Positions 43,141 to 53,728 of a stretch of DNA of 64,000 bases are shown one piece after another. Source of the DNA: Lepidostoma basale (Eukaryota; Arthropoda; Insecta; Trichoptera; Lepidostomatidae). The stretch's first letter is position 1, and every line of letters begins with the position of its first letter. The notes under the pieces were generated by a model. That model was given only the letters and a program-made list of their open reading frames with translations, was not told the origin of the DNA and did not search any database. Both the position numbers and the translations under genes were made by a program. Location: positions 372,001-436,000 of the forward strand of contig JAHDVF020000527.1 in NCBI GenBank assembly GCA_022606425.2, in the 5' to 3' direction.

Positions 43141-43394
43141 AGATTTTGGTTCAGTTAAAATTGTTTCTCAGTCAATTTAAACGTATGTAATGAATAAATT
43201 AGAGAAGATGATTAAAAATATACATACAAGCAGTATGAATAGTAAAATAGTTAAAGAAGGTTGAGGAAAATATAACAAGACAAAATTAATCAAATTTAAA
43301 AAGACAGCATAGCAAAGCAAGGAAATTGAATAATGTTAAAAGGTATAAAAGTGTTGCGGTAAATACTAATAAATATTATTTAACACATCAATTA

Positions 43395-43620
43395 ACTAAC
43401 TAATTAACCATCACGCCGTCTCCCCGAAGGGGTAGGCAGAAAAAATGGACTGCCACACATTTCTTTCCTGACATATTTCTCTCGATTCCTCAACATTCAT
43501 ACATCGTGTCATGCACGCGCGTCGATTATATATATTTTCTTAAGTATTCATTATTTTCATGTGTCTTAACCATCTTCATGATCCTTTAATTATTTTGTTC
43601 ACAACAATTTCATTGGCATT
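43395..43620 (-). mobile_element. LINE family R 3' fragment
   Basis: ACCATCACGCCGTCTCCCC terminus with the antisense RCMNVEESREICQE codons, then a deletion joining to the GSLRWFGHM region. Confidence 0.7.
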
Positions 43621-43721
43621 CATACATTTTATATAATAGATTAATATATTTTAATTTCTGAGTTTCTTCCTATGAAAGTTGCAGATCAGGTTTATTTATT
43701 ATATAAGTTTGATATATAATA

Positions 43722-44918
43722 TTAGGTCCTTACATATGAAATTGGCGTTTTGCCATCTCATAGGTAGTTTATCGATCCCTTTACTAAAAAAACCATTCGG
43801 ACGGGAATCAATAAAATCTTTGAAGTCGGTTTGGACTGCCCCATCGGAGTTGAATTTTTCCCTTGCAAGAAGTTATCCAAATTTCGAAAAAAATAGTAAT
43901 CTGTTGGGGCAAGGTCCGGAGAGTACGGTGGATGTCTTAGACATTCCAATTGAAGCTCTTATAATTTGGTAGCAGTCTGTTGTGCAGTGTGTGGTCTAGC
44001 GTTATCATGAAGCAGCAGTGGCCTAGAGCGATTAACCAGCCTCGGTTGTTTAGCAGCTAGCTTTTCCATCATGGCTTGCAGTTGCTGACAATAGACATCT
44101 GCCGTAATCGTCTGGCCAGATTTAAGAAAGCTGTAGTGAACGACACCAGCACTAGTCCACCAAACGCTCACAAGTAACTTTTTTGGAGTCAATTTTCGCT
44201 TGCGGCATGGTTTGGCTGGTTCGGCAGGGTTCAGCCATTGCGATGAGCGCTTCCGATTATCATACAGGATCCACTTTTCATCACAGGTAATGATTCGATT
44301 CAAAATCCCTTCATTATTGTGCCGGTTGAGTAATGCAACGCAGCAGTCAACGCGCGTTTGTTGATTTGCTTCACTCAATTCGTGAGGTACCCACCTATCA
44401 AGATTTTCACCTTCCCAATTTGCTTCAAGTGGATTAAAACAGTTTTATCACTAACACCGCAGCCTGCAGCTAACTCGGACGTGGTTTGCGATGGATCCGC
44501 TTCCACAATAGCCTTCAATTTTTCATTATCAACTTTGGTCTCCAGCCGTCCACGGGGCTTGTTCTGCAGGTAGAAATTTCCAGAACGAAAACATTGGAAC
44601 CAAAAACGCACTGTGTTTTCTTTTGCGGCACTGTCGCCATACACATCATTAATCCTTCGAGCCGTTTCTGCAGCACTGGTGCCACGGTGGAACTCACTCG
44701 TAAATAACGCGGTATTTCAAGTTTTCCATTTTGCAAACTGAGTGACGCAAAGAAAAAAAACAATTGAGGAAAAAACAAATGAATTATAATTTTCGAAACA
44801 CAAATACTTGAGTAAATAGCTGTATAAATTTGAGTTTGGAATTCCTAACCAAAGAGAAGATATTTGAGATCAAAGTTGCCAGTACGGCAAAACGCCAAAT
44901 TCATATGTAAGGACCTAA
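43722..44918 (-). mobile_element. Complete mariner element with a broken transposase
   Basis: 1197 bp between TA dinucleotides. Terminal inverted repeats of about 33 bp start TTAGGTCCTTACATATGAA. The minus strand encodes a transposase with the DD34D landmarks: TCDEKW (first Asp), LLHDNARPHTA (second Asp) and SPDLAPTDYYFF (third Asp), plus the HPPYSPDL motif. At least three frameshifts are visible, near 44698, 44405 and 43965, so no functional protein can be made. It is in the same orientation as ANKS1, in the intron just after the 44946 donor. Confidence 0.92.
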
Positions 44919-44945
44919 TATTTAATAAAAAGTTTTAAAGCTAAC

Positions 44946-45424
44946 CTGCTCATCGAAAGGGCTCAGAATTGACAACGATCTCTCCAATCCACCAGTACTA
45001 GGATTCGTGCCAGTTTCTTTCCGCTCCTGATCTTTCGGCTCCCTTCCCGTCCTATACTGCCACGGGTCTTCAAACTCAGTCTTAATAGAAGCTCTCTCTG
45101 CCTGGGAACTCTGGTTCATCGGCCCACTGTAGTAGACTTGATTGGAATTCCGATTCTGCCCTCGATACTGGATCATGCTGTTCTGGTTATTCTGAGGTCC
45201 GTGGTAACTCTGGCTGAGATTGTTGGAATTGTAGGAGTTGTTGGTGGGGTGGGAGCCGTGGTAGGATTGCGAGAGATTGCTTGGCGCCCCTTGCGATCCC
45301 TGGTTGATTGGCACTCCGCCTCCATCGTAGACGCTCTTGAGGGTCCTCAGAGACTTGGGTCTTTCGGCCGGGGTGGGTCTCTGGCCAACCCCGTCGAGGG
45401 TCGTGGTGGAACCTTTGAAAAGGC
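44946..45424 (-). CDS. ANKS1 exon: Q/N/S-rich linker before SAM1
   Basis: The first exon visible in this window; an upstream exon must supply one nucleotide of its first codon. The acceptor is TTTGTTTCAG and the donor CAG/GTTAGC, a weaker donor than the others. It encodes 159 residues with LFKGSTTTLDGVGQRP, a repeated NLSQSYHG motif (twice), many Asn, Ser, Gln and Tyr, and an acidic and basic end leading to SILSPFDEQ. The region is likely disordered. The following intron carries a mariner element beginning 27 bp after this exon. Confidence 0.85.
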
Positions 45425-45609
45425 CTGAAACAAAGAAAAGCGAAAATTAATATGTGGAAATGACGTTATTTCGTTAAAACCTATTTTAATTCGATTCAAT
45501 ATGGCAGTATCGTGAGAGATCCTTCATTATTGATTTAACACTATTTATGACTTAAATATATCACTTAAATTTATCAATTATTTCTTGAATAATGATGTTA
45601 AACTAAATA

Positions 45610-45935
45610 ATAAATAATTAATACAAATAAAAACGTCTATTTTCTATAAATTTGATGATAATTTATGGGAATGACATGTTTCACCTTTCTGAGGCATTAT
45701 TAAATGTAGCTTGATTTACGCTACATTTGATAGTATCTTAGAAAGGCGAAAAATGTCATTCCCTGTTCTCAATAGATGCCTTAAACTATTATATAATTGT
45801 TGTTTGTAATATCTTTTGAGAAAATAAACTGATTTGATTTGATTTGATTTTATTTGATTTGATTCCCATAAACCATAATAAAACTTCTAGAAAACAGACG
45901 TTTACATTCATATTTATCAGATCTTATAAACATTA
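45610..45935. repeat. Family A inverted pair split by a LINE tail
   Basis: The minus arm has TTATGGGAATGACATGTTTC. The plus core (45718-45757) has UUGAUAG, U, AUCUU and AAGGC, GAAA, AAUG, UC. The plus tail resumes after the insertion with CCATAATAAAACTTCTAGAA. Confidence 0.7.
45764..45861 (+). mobile_element. LINE 3' end with (GATTT)n tail
   Basis: About 100 bp ending in repeated GATTT units, flanked by ATTCCC at 45758-45763 and 45862-45867. No coding part remains. Confidence 0.65.
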
Positions 45936-46950
45936 TTAGAGCCCGCGACATAGAGTCATTTTAAATAAGTGAAAATTTACATATAAAATGGCTTGAAACC
46001 TAATAATACAGAGTTAATCTAATTAACTACAATAAATGTACACTTAATTATAATTATGCACTGTATCTGTTTACTTTATAATTAACTAAAAATACTTAAT
46101 TTAAAAAAAAAAATTAAATCCACTTAAACTAGAACGTAATAACAATTTAAACAAATAGTAATTTATTTTTATTTTTTTATAAAAATGTCCGATATCACTT
46201 GGTAAACTTCACTATTTATAAGGGATCCTACGAAATTTATGTAGAGTTCACATAAATGATATTGTGTCGGCGACACGATATCATTAAAAAATGAAGTAAA
46301 AGGTTTTTAATATACCTGTTTGGAAAAACTAATTCTGAAAGGAAAATACTCGTATATTTTAAATTATTTTTAATTCGGTTGAATGAATATGATTCACGTT
46401 CGAGCTAATCGATTCTTCATATACTCGTATTCACTGAACTGCTAATTCACAACGTAAACCGAATAATAAACAACGCAGACGGCTGCAGAACTATATTTGA
46501 AGTGTTTATTAGTTTAGAATGTAAACGAAGTGCGCTTTTTACGAAACTGCACAACTCTGTTGCGAATCGTGCGAATGAGACTTAACAGAAACGCAAAACA
46601 GAGTGTTAGCCACTCCACGGTAAACATTCGGTCACGACTAGAGGATATGTAGCAATGCCCGTCTTTCAAAACAGATCGAACAATGGGTTGGATCATGGTT
46701 CCATGGGAAAACACATCAACATAAAAAATTTCGATACAATCAATTCACAAAAATTTAAACATCAAAGTGAATTTAATTGTTACAGCGTACTCGAGTTCCC
46801 ACAAAACGTAGTGAAAAGTGTAATTATGCTCAACGTATGTAATATGTACCTATAATTGTATTCAGATTTCTTTTATATTACATAATTTAAAACGCCAAAT
46901 TTTTAATCGCAAATATTTTTTTGTTTCTTGAACAATGATGTTAAACTATT
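45936..46950. other. No gene; one strong hairpin
   Basis: At 46255-46285 an inverted repeat (AATGATAT, GTGTC, GACAC, ATATCATT) can form a 13-15 bp stem. 46440-46700 is GC-balanced unique sequence without a recognised exon. Confidence 0.45.
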
Positions 46951-47095
46951 CGGATGGTGGTCTAGGACAGAATAATATGCTCCAGATCCAGGGGACATGG
47001 GTTCAAGTTCTGGATCAGATTCTTTCTTCATTATAAGCTATTTCTGGTCATATTGGAGAATGTATAATAATTTCTAATATTCTAAGCCTTTGGCG
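46951..47095 (+). mobile_element. Second tRNA-like SINE family
   Basis: GGTGGTCTAGGACAGAAT, then CCAGGGGACATGGGTTCAAG (B box region) and TTCTTCATTATAAGCTATTT, matching 16857-17010. Confidence 0.65.
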
Positions 47096-47142
47096 TTAGT
47101 CTTTTTTAATATTAATAAAAATAAAAATAAAATAATCAAAAT

Positions 47143-47405
47143 GTATGAAAACATCTGTCTTCCAGGAGTTTTATTATATGGAATGACTGTTTCGCCCTTC
47201 TAAGGCGTTATCAAATATCATTATATAAAATGGAGTTTTATATAATATCATTGCTCAAGAAACAATAAGTAATACTTTTGCAGATTAATATAAATGAAAA
47301 AACCTGTTTTCTAGAAGTATTATTATAATTTATGGAAATGACATGTTTCACCTATCATTAAATCTCACATTTGATTATGCAAAGGTGAAACATGCAACGA
47401 GGAAG
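47143..47405. repeat. Two family A copies
   Basis: The first (47143-47275) has a minus core TTTCGCCCTTCTAAGGCG directly joined to a plus tail. The second (47290-47405) has TTTCACCTATCATT facing GATTATGCAAAGGTGAAACAT. Confidence 0.6.
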
Positions 47406-47504
47406 TGAATTTGATCCTATGTTCGATCCAAACCCTTCCTTTAATATAATATATTTCAATGATTTTTAATAATTTTTAATGATTTTTAATATGACAGACT
47501 TCTG

Positions 47505-47650
47505 TCGATGCCAGCGAGCCTGGCGAAACCGGTCGCTGTCGATATAAAAAACAAAAGTGGAAATAGTTTAAAAAACATCGTTTTATTTAATTTTTATTTA
47601 AAATGAACACCCATCAAGATATTTCAGTAAAATCATTTCATTTTCAATTT
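47505..47650 (+). repeat. Family D hammerhead-like repeat
   Basis: At 47511-47543: CUGUCGA, U, GCCAG with CUGGC, GAAA, CCGG, UC, followed by CGCTGTCGATATAAA and the ACATCGTTTTATTTA and CATCAAGATATTTCAG tail. The CTGTCGA before and after the core can mark stem I ends. Confidence 0.7.
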
Positions 47651-47689
47651 TATGCATTAACGATTTGGATTTCCAAAAATTAGGACCAT

Positions 47690-47840
47690 GAATTCACTGT
47701 TTTCTACTTTTGACATATATTTCGAAAATTTATAAAATATATAGTAGTTTTCCCATTTATGAGTGTCAACACGTCAAGAAAAATACACTCGAAAATATTA
47801 AACCAAGTGTTTAATTCAATTCATAAAAAAATATGTTTAA
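47690..47840. repeat. Family E decayed pair
   Basis: Outer words CACTGTTTTCTACTTTTGA and GTGTTTAATTCAATTCATAA with ATACACTCGAAAATATT. The ribozyme centre is lost. Confidence 0.45.
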
Positions 47841-48589
47841 TTCATATTTCATTGGAGATTATTATCAAATAGTAATTTAACATATTTATTCATATTTGTT
47901 GGGCACGTCCTTGTCTCGATGTGTCCTCTTTGATCGACGTTTCGGATATCATTGCAGTTTCCATCTTGAGGTTAAGACAACAGTTACTCTGAATAAACAT
48001 ACTCAGGTTCTCATAAATATTCAATCAAGCATAATAATCTACGCACATATAATTGTATTATTCCCTTCTCAAACAGTCGTTTGTGAATATATTTATTACA
48101 ACATGCGTATACAATTATCTGTTAGATTTTATTAGAACAAAGGTGGGCAATGCACTCCATTGTTTCGATTATTCTTAGAACAGCCCGAGGAAAGTTTTCA
48201 GAAATTAATTCACGGAGTTGCGTCATTTCTATTTTGGATCAATCTCATTGAATGCCGGCGAGATTTTCAATCACAACTCACGACCACAACGCGCTTCGCG
48301 CCAATAACAAACCATTCGAAACAATTGAACAAATAATAACGGAACATTTAAAAATAGAAAGGAATTTTCAAATTAAATGGGGGGATTCGATCCTAGAAGT
48401 GTTTAGATGAGTAAGTAAACACTGATTATTTTTAAATAACTTCTTTCTTCTAGTCACTTTCCGTTATTCGAGGTGGTCTCAAACTATTACAAACTTCACA
48501 GTGAATCTGTTTTTCACAGTTCAAAGGACCCAATGAATCATTTAATTAAATCTGTACCTAAGAGTCATTAAGTCTTAATAATAATAATA
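47841..48589. other. No gene recognised
   Basis: GC-balanced unique sequence at 47900-48350; open frames but no domain or splice support. Confidence 0.35.
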
Positions 48590-48660
48590 TGCTTACTTTT
48601 AAAGCGCCGTTTTTGTGACGTTATCACCCCAAGGGCGCATTAAAACGTGTTTTAAATCTA
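48590..48660 (-). mobile_element. L2/CR1-like LINE 3' stub
   Basis: AAAGCGCCGTTTTTGTGACG and CCCCAAGGGCGCATTAA match the 3' end of the element at 55463-56640. Confidence 0.6.
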
Positions 48661-48814
48661 AAAATCTAAATATGAACGCTGCGTCTGATATTCGCGATCG
48701 GTTAGAAAGTATAATAGAATAAAATGTACAAGTTTTAAATAGATTTTTTGGGTGAAATAAGCTATGATGGCCATTTTCACAATGTTTTGAGTACGTTCTG
48801 GGCAAATGTCTGTC

Positions 48815-49061
48815 TTAACACATTAACAACCAAAAGCCGACTAGTCGGCTTTTCGCTTTCAACCGTATAGACCAAAAATCGATTAGTCGGTTTTTCTACC
48901 CTATTGCTACTGGAAATGATTCTCACAATTACGTAAATCACTATATCAATTTCAAATTTGAACTATTCATTTAAAAATAATATATACTACGAATTAAAAA
49001 TTTTAAAAATAAATATGTATAAACTTAAAATTTAAAAATTCGTTGGTAAATAAAGTGTTAA
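48815..49061. mobile_element. piggyBac-like MITE with a perfect palindrome
   Basis: TTAA ends with inverted TTAACACATTAACAACC and TTAACACTTTATTTACCAA. Near the left end is the perfect 22-bp palindrome at 48832-48853 (half AAAAGCCGACT), followed 30 bp later by a similar, decayed one (AAATCGATTAGTCGGTTT). Confidence 0.6.
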
Positions 49062-50130
49062 CAGTTTCTTCGTACTATACTTTATACTGTGTGCTGGATA
49101 AACTACACTGTATGCTGGATACTGTATAGATGATAACATAATATGAACATAACTTATTTTGGACAAAAATTCATTTAATACAATATGGCTCTCGAGTACC
49201 GAATTGTAAGTATACAAAAAAAAAACAATTAAGTCACAGGTTACCTATCCGATGGACTTAGTCAATAGTTAAAAAATTTTCTTTAACAATACATTATCTA
49301 CTGATATAAAATAGGAATATTCTACCTTGAGGCATATCAAGGGCAATTGTCAATCAAGGCCAATTATCTATTTTAAAAACAAACAAACAAACCATCACGC
49401 CGTTTCCCCGTAGGGGTAGGCAGAGAGAATGGACCTCCACACTACTCTATCTCGGCACACCTCTCTAGCTTCCTCCACATTCATAAAGCGAGTCACGTTG
49501 ATTCTTCCGACTTCTAACATGACCAACCTTTAAAATTTTATTAATTTGGTCATGCCATGTTTTCCTCGGTCTGCCTCGACTCCGTTCTCCATTTACATCA
49601 TTAACGTATACTTTCTTAACCATTCTTTCTCCATCCATGCGCTCCATATGTCCGAACCAACGCAGCGATCCTTTCATAATTTTGTTCATAATACCTTCTC
49701 TCGCTTTACATTCCTTTCTTATATCAGCATTTATTTTAAGGGTTACTCATGACTATTATATGTTTTGGGTGTTGTATAAACTACACTAGGTTTACACTGG
49801 ATACTATGTAGATGATAGCAGAATATGAACATAACAAATTTGTTATGTCTTGAACAATAATGTAAAACTTCATATTAAATAATTTCTACGAATGAAAACG
49901 TAATACTTCTATAAATATGACGTTTCCACTCGTATCAATAATTTAACATAACATATTTGGGATAACATTAAAGACATTATTGCTCTTAGATACATAGAAA
50001 TGTTAAGGATGCAAACCAATTAGGCAATTTAGTACCATCTATCCGATGGGCTTAGTCAATAGCTTAAATTTTTTGTAAACAATAAATTACTTCGCGAGAT
50101 AAAATAGGAATGTTCCACCTTGATAATGTG
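49062..50130 (+). repeat. Direct segmental duplication with later insertions
   Basis: 49075-49340 and 49775-50125 share, in order, GGATAAACTACACT, GGATACTGTATAGATGATA, TATGAACATAAC, TATCCGATGGACTTAGTCAA and ATAAAATAGGAAT with small differences. A family R LINE separates the copies and a family A tail lies inside the second. Confidence 0.6.
49375..49735 (-). mobile_element. LINE family R copy, well-preserved 3' part
   Basis: An open 74-codon frame on the minus strand reads MNKIMKGSLRWFGHMERMDG and NDVNGERSRGRPRKTW, with a frameshift in the last third. It belongs to the (GTTT)n-tailed subfamily. Confidence 0.85.
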
Positions 50131-50418
50131 AGCTATGCGCGCAGCATCTTAAAGATTTATGTTGATTTTATGATTACGAAAGGGCTCGTAAATCTCCGTA
50201 ATAGCCAAGAAGAGAGACGCATTACGTTTTATTAATATTACACGGTTGGCTTTTGTATACAAATACTTCTAACGCGATTACCTCACGCCGGCCCTGTCTA
50301 GGCTCGATACATAGACGAGTATATAAAATTACGATTACGTGGTTATACCTAATTTTACTTATTAGTAATAGAAAGATTTTTTGGGCTGATCTAACGATTT
50401 TTACTGAAATTTCTAGAT

Positions 50419-50779
50419 CAGAGGTTCCCAAACTTTTTTGTCCCGTAGACCCCTTGACGATTTCTGCTATTTTGTTTAGACGCCCTGCTTTCCTAAAACG
50501 GATTTTTATTCACGCACAAAAAAATCCGAAATTCGTTGTCGACCTTTTTTTTAGTTCATTGGGGAAAATCGAATGTTCGATCTTTTCCGAATGAGCTAAA
50601 TAAAAAAAAAGGTGGCAAACGATTTCGATAGTCGTTTTGCGTTTCAATATTCGGCTTCAATTTAGTTGAACCATCTCGTGGACCCCCACTTACATCTCAT
50701 GGACCCCCTATTGTCGTAGACCCCTTGCAAGTTGTCGTAGACCCCTGGGGGTCGATATAGACCATTTTGGGAATCACTG
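50419..50779. mobile_element. hAT-like MITE
   Basis: The ends CAGAGGTTCCCAAACTT and, from the right, CAGTGATTCCCAAAATGG match the hAT terminal pattern. An imperfect 8-bp duplication (TTCTAGAT and CTCTAATC) flanks it. The interior repeats GTAGACCCCTTG-like words. No transposase. Confidence 0.75.
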
Positions 50780-50804
50780 CTCTAATCTCTCTCTTTTAAC
50801 TAGT

Positions 50805-50885
50805 TTATCGATGTCAGTGAGCCTGGCAAAACCGGTAGCTGTCGAAATAAAGACAATATTCGAAGTAGTTTAAAAAAAAAAATAA
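50805..50885 (+). repeat. Family D hammerhead-like repeat, decayed
   Basis: TTATCGATGTCAGTGAGCC then TGGCAAAACCGGTAGC and AATAAAGACAATA. Confidence 0.55.
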
Positions 50886-50937
50886 CGTTACATTTAATTG
50901 TTACTTGAAAACCTATTGTCCAAATACAGTTTTCTAA

Positions 50938-51265
50938 CTAATCATCACGCCGTTTCTCCGGAGTAGTAGGCAGAGCGAAATAAATCACCACACTGTTCTA
51001 TCCTTATATAATTCTCGCGCATCCTCTTTATTCAAACACCGGGGAACACATGCTCGTCAATTGTTCCATCTTCGAACATGCTCACCTCTCTCGTCATGCC
51101 ATGTCTTCCTTGGCCTTCCTCGACTTATTTTTCCTTTCACACTACTGCTATATATAATTTTAATCATTTTCCTTCCATTGTTCCATAAGCCCTGACCCTA
51201 TATTAATTTTATTTTGGACGAATTCATCCGCCTTACATTCCTTTCTAACTTCTTCATTGGGTATT
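50938..51265 (-). mobile_element. LINE family R 3' fragment, decayed
   Basis: ATCACGCCGTTTCTCCGGA terminus; antisense codons are recognisable only in pieces, an older copy. Confidence 0.65.
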
Positions 51266-51423
51266 ACAGCATACATTTGTTTTTCAGCAAATTGTTCAAG
51301 TAACAATAAATAAATAATAAACTGTTGTATTGAAAAATTTGGTTTTATGGATCAAATTTTTATTTTTATTTTTCGCGACAGCTGTTTCGTTCACCTATGT
51401 TCTCGTTCTATATATTAATTTAA

Positions 51424-51463
51424 CACCTGATGATGTCAACATAAGTTGACGAAATAGTTGTCG
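51424..51463 (+). ncRNA. Hammerhead ribozyme motif, family B
   Basis: CUGAUGA, one extra U, perfect stem II GUCAAC with GUUGAC (loop AUAA), GAAA, UAGUUG, UC. The core is canonical and stem II is the cleanest in the family. The palindrome is mutated at one end and stem I is reduced to about one pair next to the core. Confidence 0.65.
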
Positions 51464-51499
51464 AAAAAAAAATACAATTGTTGATACATAAAACAAAGT

Positions 51500-51780
51500 T
51501 TATATACAACACTTTTATTAAAAAAATAAAACTACTCGTATATAGACATGTTTCGGACTAACAGTGCTTCTTCAGTAATGATACATATTTATAAAAATAT
51601 TATAAAATTGTTGATGTTTACATGATGTTATTATACATGTAAACAACAACAATTTTATAATATTTTTATAAATATGTATCTTTACTGAAGAAGGACTGTT
51701 TGTCCGATACATGTGTATATAATTTTATTTTTTTAATAAAATTGTTATACCTATATATAATACAAAGTGTATAAAAAAGA
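51500..51780. repeat. Family H inverted pair (foldback)
   Basis: Arms of about 120 bp share TTTATTAAAAAAATAAAA, ATACATATTTATAAAAATAT and TATAAAATTGTTG. The plus core (51685-51715) has CUGAAGA, A, perfect GGAC with GUCC, then GAUA, CAUG, UG. Confidence 0.75.
51545..51575 (-). ncRNA. Hammerhead ribozyme motif, family H
   Basis: CUGAAGA (fits CUGANGA), one extra A, stem II GCACU with AGUCC (one mismatch; perfect in the facing arm), GAAA, CAUG, UC. Stem I is only 2 bp next to the core. Taken together the two arms define a canonical consensus. Confidence 0.65.
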
Positions 51781-52059
51781 AAAATAGAAATAAAGTTTTT
51801 TAATTAAAATTTTATTTTAACAGTTTATAAAGTTGATGTATCATAGTGTTTCGGCCAAAACAATCGAAAATTTAATAAATAAATAGCTATTGCTTCATTC
51901 GAAAATATTAACAAAATAAGAAATAACTGGAGTGGTGGTATATAATTCAAAATCTAATTTATTTAACGTAAAACTGTAGATATTAATTGGCCATAAAACG
52001 AATCGCAACATTCATTCAGAGAAGTGATTATTGTTTTTGTGAATCTTAATTTCAGGATT

Positions 52060-52690
52060 AATTGTATCTCAATAGAGACGAAGATGTAAATTTCGCCCTT
52101 TATTATTTTTTAAATTTTTTTATTTATTATTATAATATTATTTTTATTTTTATTTTTATTTTTTTATTTTTTTGGAAACAGAATATGGCAGTCGAGGCGT
52201 TTACAGGACTTATGACCTGCTAACATTCCCCATTCCGCCCTTCTTACGACCATCACGTCTGACAATTTATTTTTATTTTTTTGGAACTTGTATACGAGTA
52301 TATGCTACTATTTTTAAATAACTCCACATTTTTTTAATAAATAATCAAATACTTCACAAATAATAATCAAATACTCAAATATTTTTATTAAATATAATAC
52401 TAATACTATTATATAATACTATAATATTTATTTAAAAAATTGTCAGACGTTGTGTTCGTAATGGGCGGAATGGGGAATTTTGTTAACATAAAGTGATCGC
52501 TTAACCCAACCAATGATAGGTCATAAGTCCTGTAAACGCCTCGACTGCCATATTGTTTCCAATTTTTTTTTTTTTTTTTTTAAATAAATTACATCTTCGT
52601 CTCTATTGAGATACAATTAATCATTAAAAAATGATTAACCCGCAATGGGTAAAATCCAGTATTTGTCTACAAGTATTTGTATACATTCAA
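52060..52690. repeat. Foldback repeat with about 180-bp arms
   Basis: TATCTCAATAGAGACGAAGA, ATGGCAGTCGAGGCGTTTAC, AGGACTTATGACCTG and CCCCATTCCGCCC recur inverted on the right side. A third, single copy lies at 61638-61920, also followed by AACCCGCAATGGGTAAA. No coding capacity is seen. Confidence 0.7.
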
Positions 52691-53194
52691 AAAACAAATC
52701 TTAATTTAACTTAAGTATGACGAAAACATTAGCTGAAAATAATCGTAAACCTTTATAGTAGTTAGACAATGTCAATCTGCAATTCTCTAGTTATGCTATA
52801 TTGTTCGAATGGGCAATACCCATCGAACAATAACACTAACTATTAGCTTGATGGCCCCTTTGTTCGAATGTCTGGCTTCGTGTTGCATTAATACATTAAT
52901 TATTTATTACTATTATTCCATCGTGTGAGATATTCGCAAACTAGGTATCCACACGATACAATAAGATGCCGTGCGGTTCGTGGATAATGTGTAATGATCG
53001 TATTTGACTTTTAAAAAGAAATCAAGGTATGGCCTTTAACAGTAATATGAGAATTTTTAAAGTAAACCCATGATGACATAACGTTGAAGCAAGGACAGAC
53101 ACAGTCAGGACCAAACAATTTTTTAGACTTCTGAATAATAGCAAGCAAAATGAAAACACCAGATTATAGATATTTGTTAGGGTGAGGAGATCGT
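52691..53194. other. No gene seen
   Basis: AT-rich with a phrase AGCAAGGACAGACACAGTCA (53092) that also occurs at 35973, so part of it is dispersed repeat. Confidence 0.4.
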
Positions 53195-53660
53195 AAGATG
53201 GATTAGATATAGTAGAGGAGAGACTGGTGTCCACAAATGACTCCACCCCAATCTTGCTCCACGGTGTCCCCCTTGTGACCACGACCAGCTACTACTACCT
53301 CGGTAGTATGATAGCAGGCTGGGGAGGTACGGAAGAAGATGTAGCCAGCAGACTCAACAAGGCAAGGGGAGCTTTCGCTATGCTTCGCCCTATATGGCGT
53401 TCCGGTATCATTTCGAGAAAGCTCAAGCTGCAAATATTAGTAGTAGCAGTAGCGTCGCCAAAAAAAGAAGAAGAAGAAGTCATGTCCAAAGAATGGACAC
53501 CACCATACCCGGGGAGTACCCCTACATTGTACTATATAATCAGCCTCAAGACACTCGTCCTCGCGAAACCCCTCCTAAAAGATGGAAGGACAGTTGGGAA
53601 TTTATCTCAAAAAGAAGAAATCCTTTGGAAAACAGACTACTTAGTTATTTTAACAAGTAA
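53195..53660 (+). pseudogene. Two adjacent LINE C-terminal fragments
   Basis: The first reads SYYYLGSMIAGWGGTEEDV and KARGAFAMLRPIW, ending in (GAA)n near 53475. The second follows in another frame with SHVQRMDTTIPGEYPYIVLY, WKDSWEFISKRRNP, related to 14180-14480 and 63085-63312. The order is wrong for one continuous protein, so there were two insertions or a deletion. Confidence 0.7.
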
Positions 53661-53728
53661 GAAAAAAAATAAGGTTGCGATTTTAATTTGGCAAAACTCC
53701 ATTATAAAAGTAATGTATAAAGTTACTA

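Larger units (their letters stand above)
22589..45424 (-). other. ANKS1-type gene, C-terminal eight exons
   Basis: The gene is an ankyrin-repeat, SAM and PTB adaptor of the ANKS1A/ANKS1B family, known to bind receptor tyrosine kinases and other signalling partners at membranes and synapses. The exons here encode 739 residues: linker, SAM1, SAM2, proline-rich linker and PTB. Exon order and phases are 45424-44946, 42456-42202, 36300-36087, 35376-35174, 26356-25967, 24832-24674, 23887-23750 and 22972-22589. Introns range from 0.6 to 8.8 kb. The ankyrin-repeat N-terminus is not in this window. No other exon is needed to join the domains. Confidence 0.9.
51340..51875. repeat. Family B inverted pair with a nested family H element
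   Basis: The minus arm near 51393-51417 has GACAGCTGTTTCGTTCACC. The plus arm is intact (listed separately). The family B tail breaks near 51495 and resumes at about 51820 (AACAGTTTATAAAGTTGATG, GGCCAAAACAATCG). Confidence 0.7.

Noticed and set aside
43722..44918. Active mariner transposase
   Set aside because: At least three frameshifts break the frame, although ends and catalytic motifs are present.
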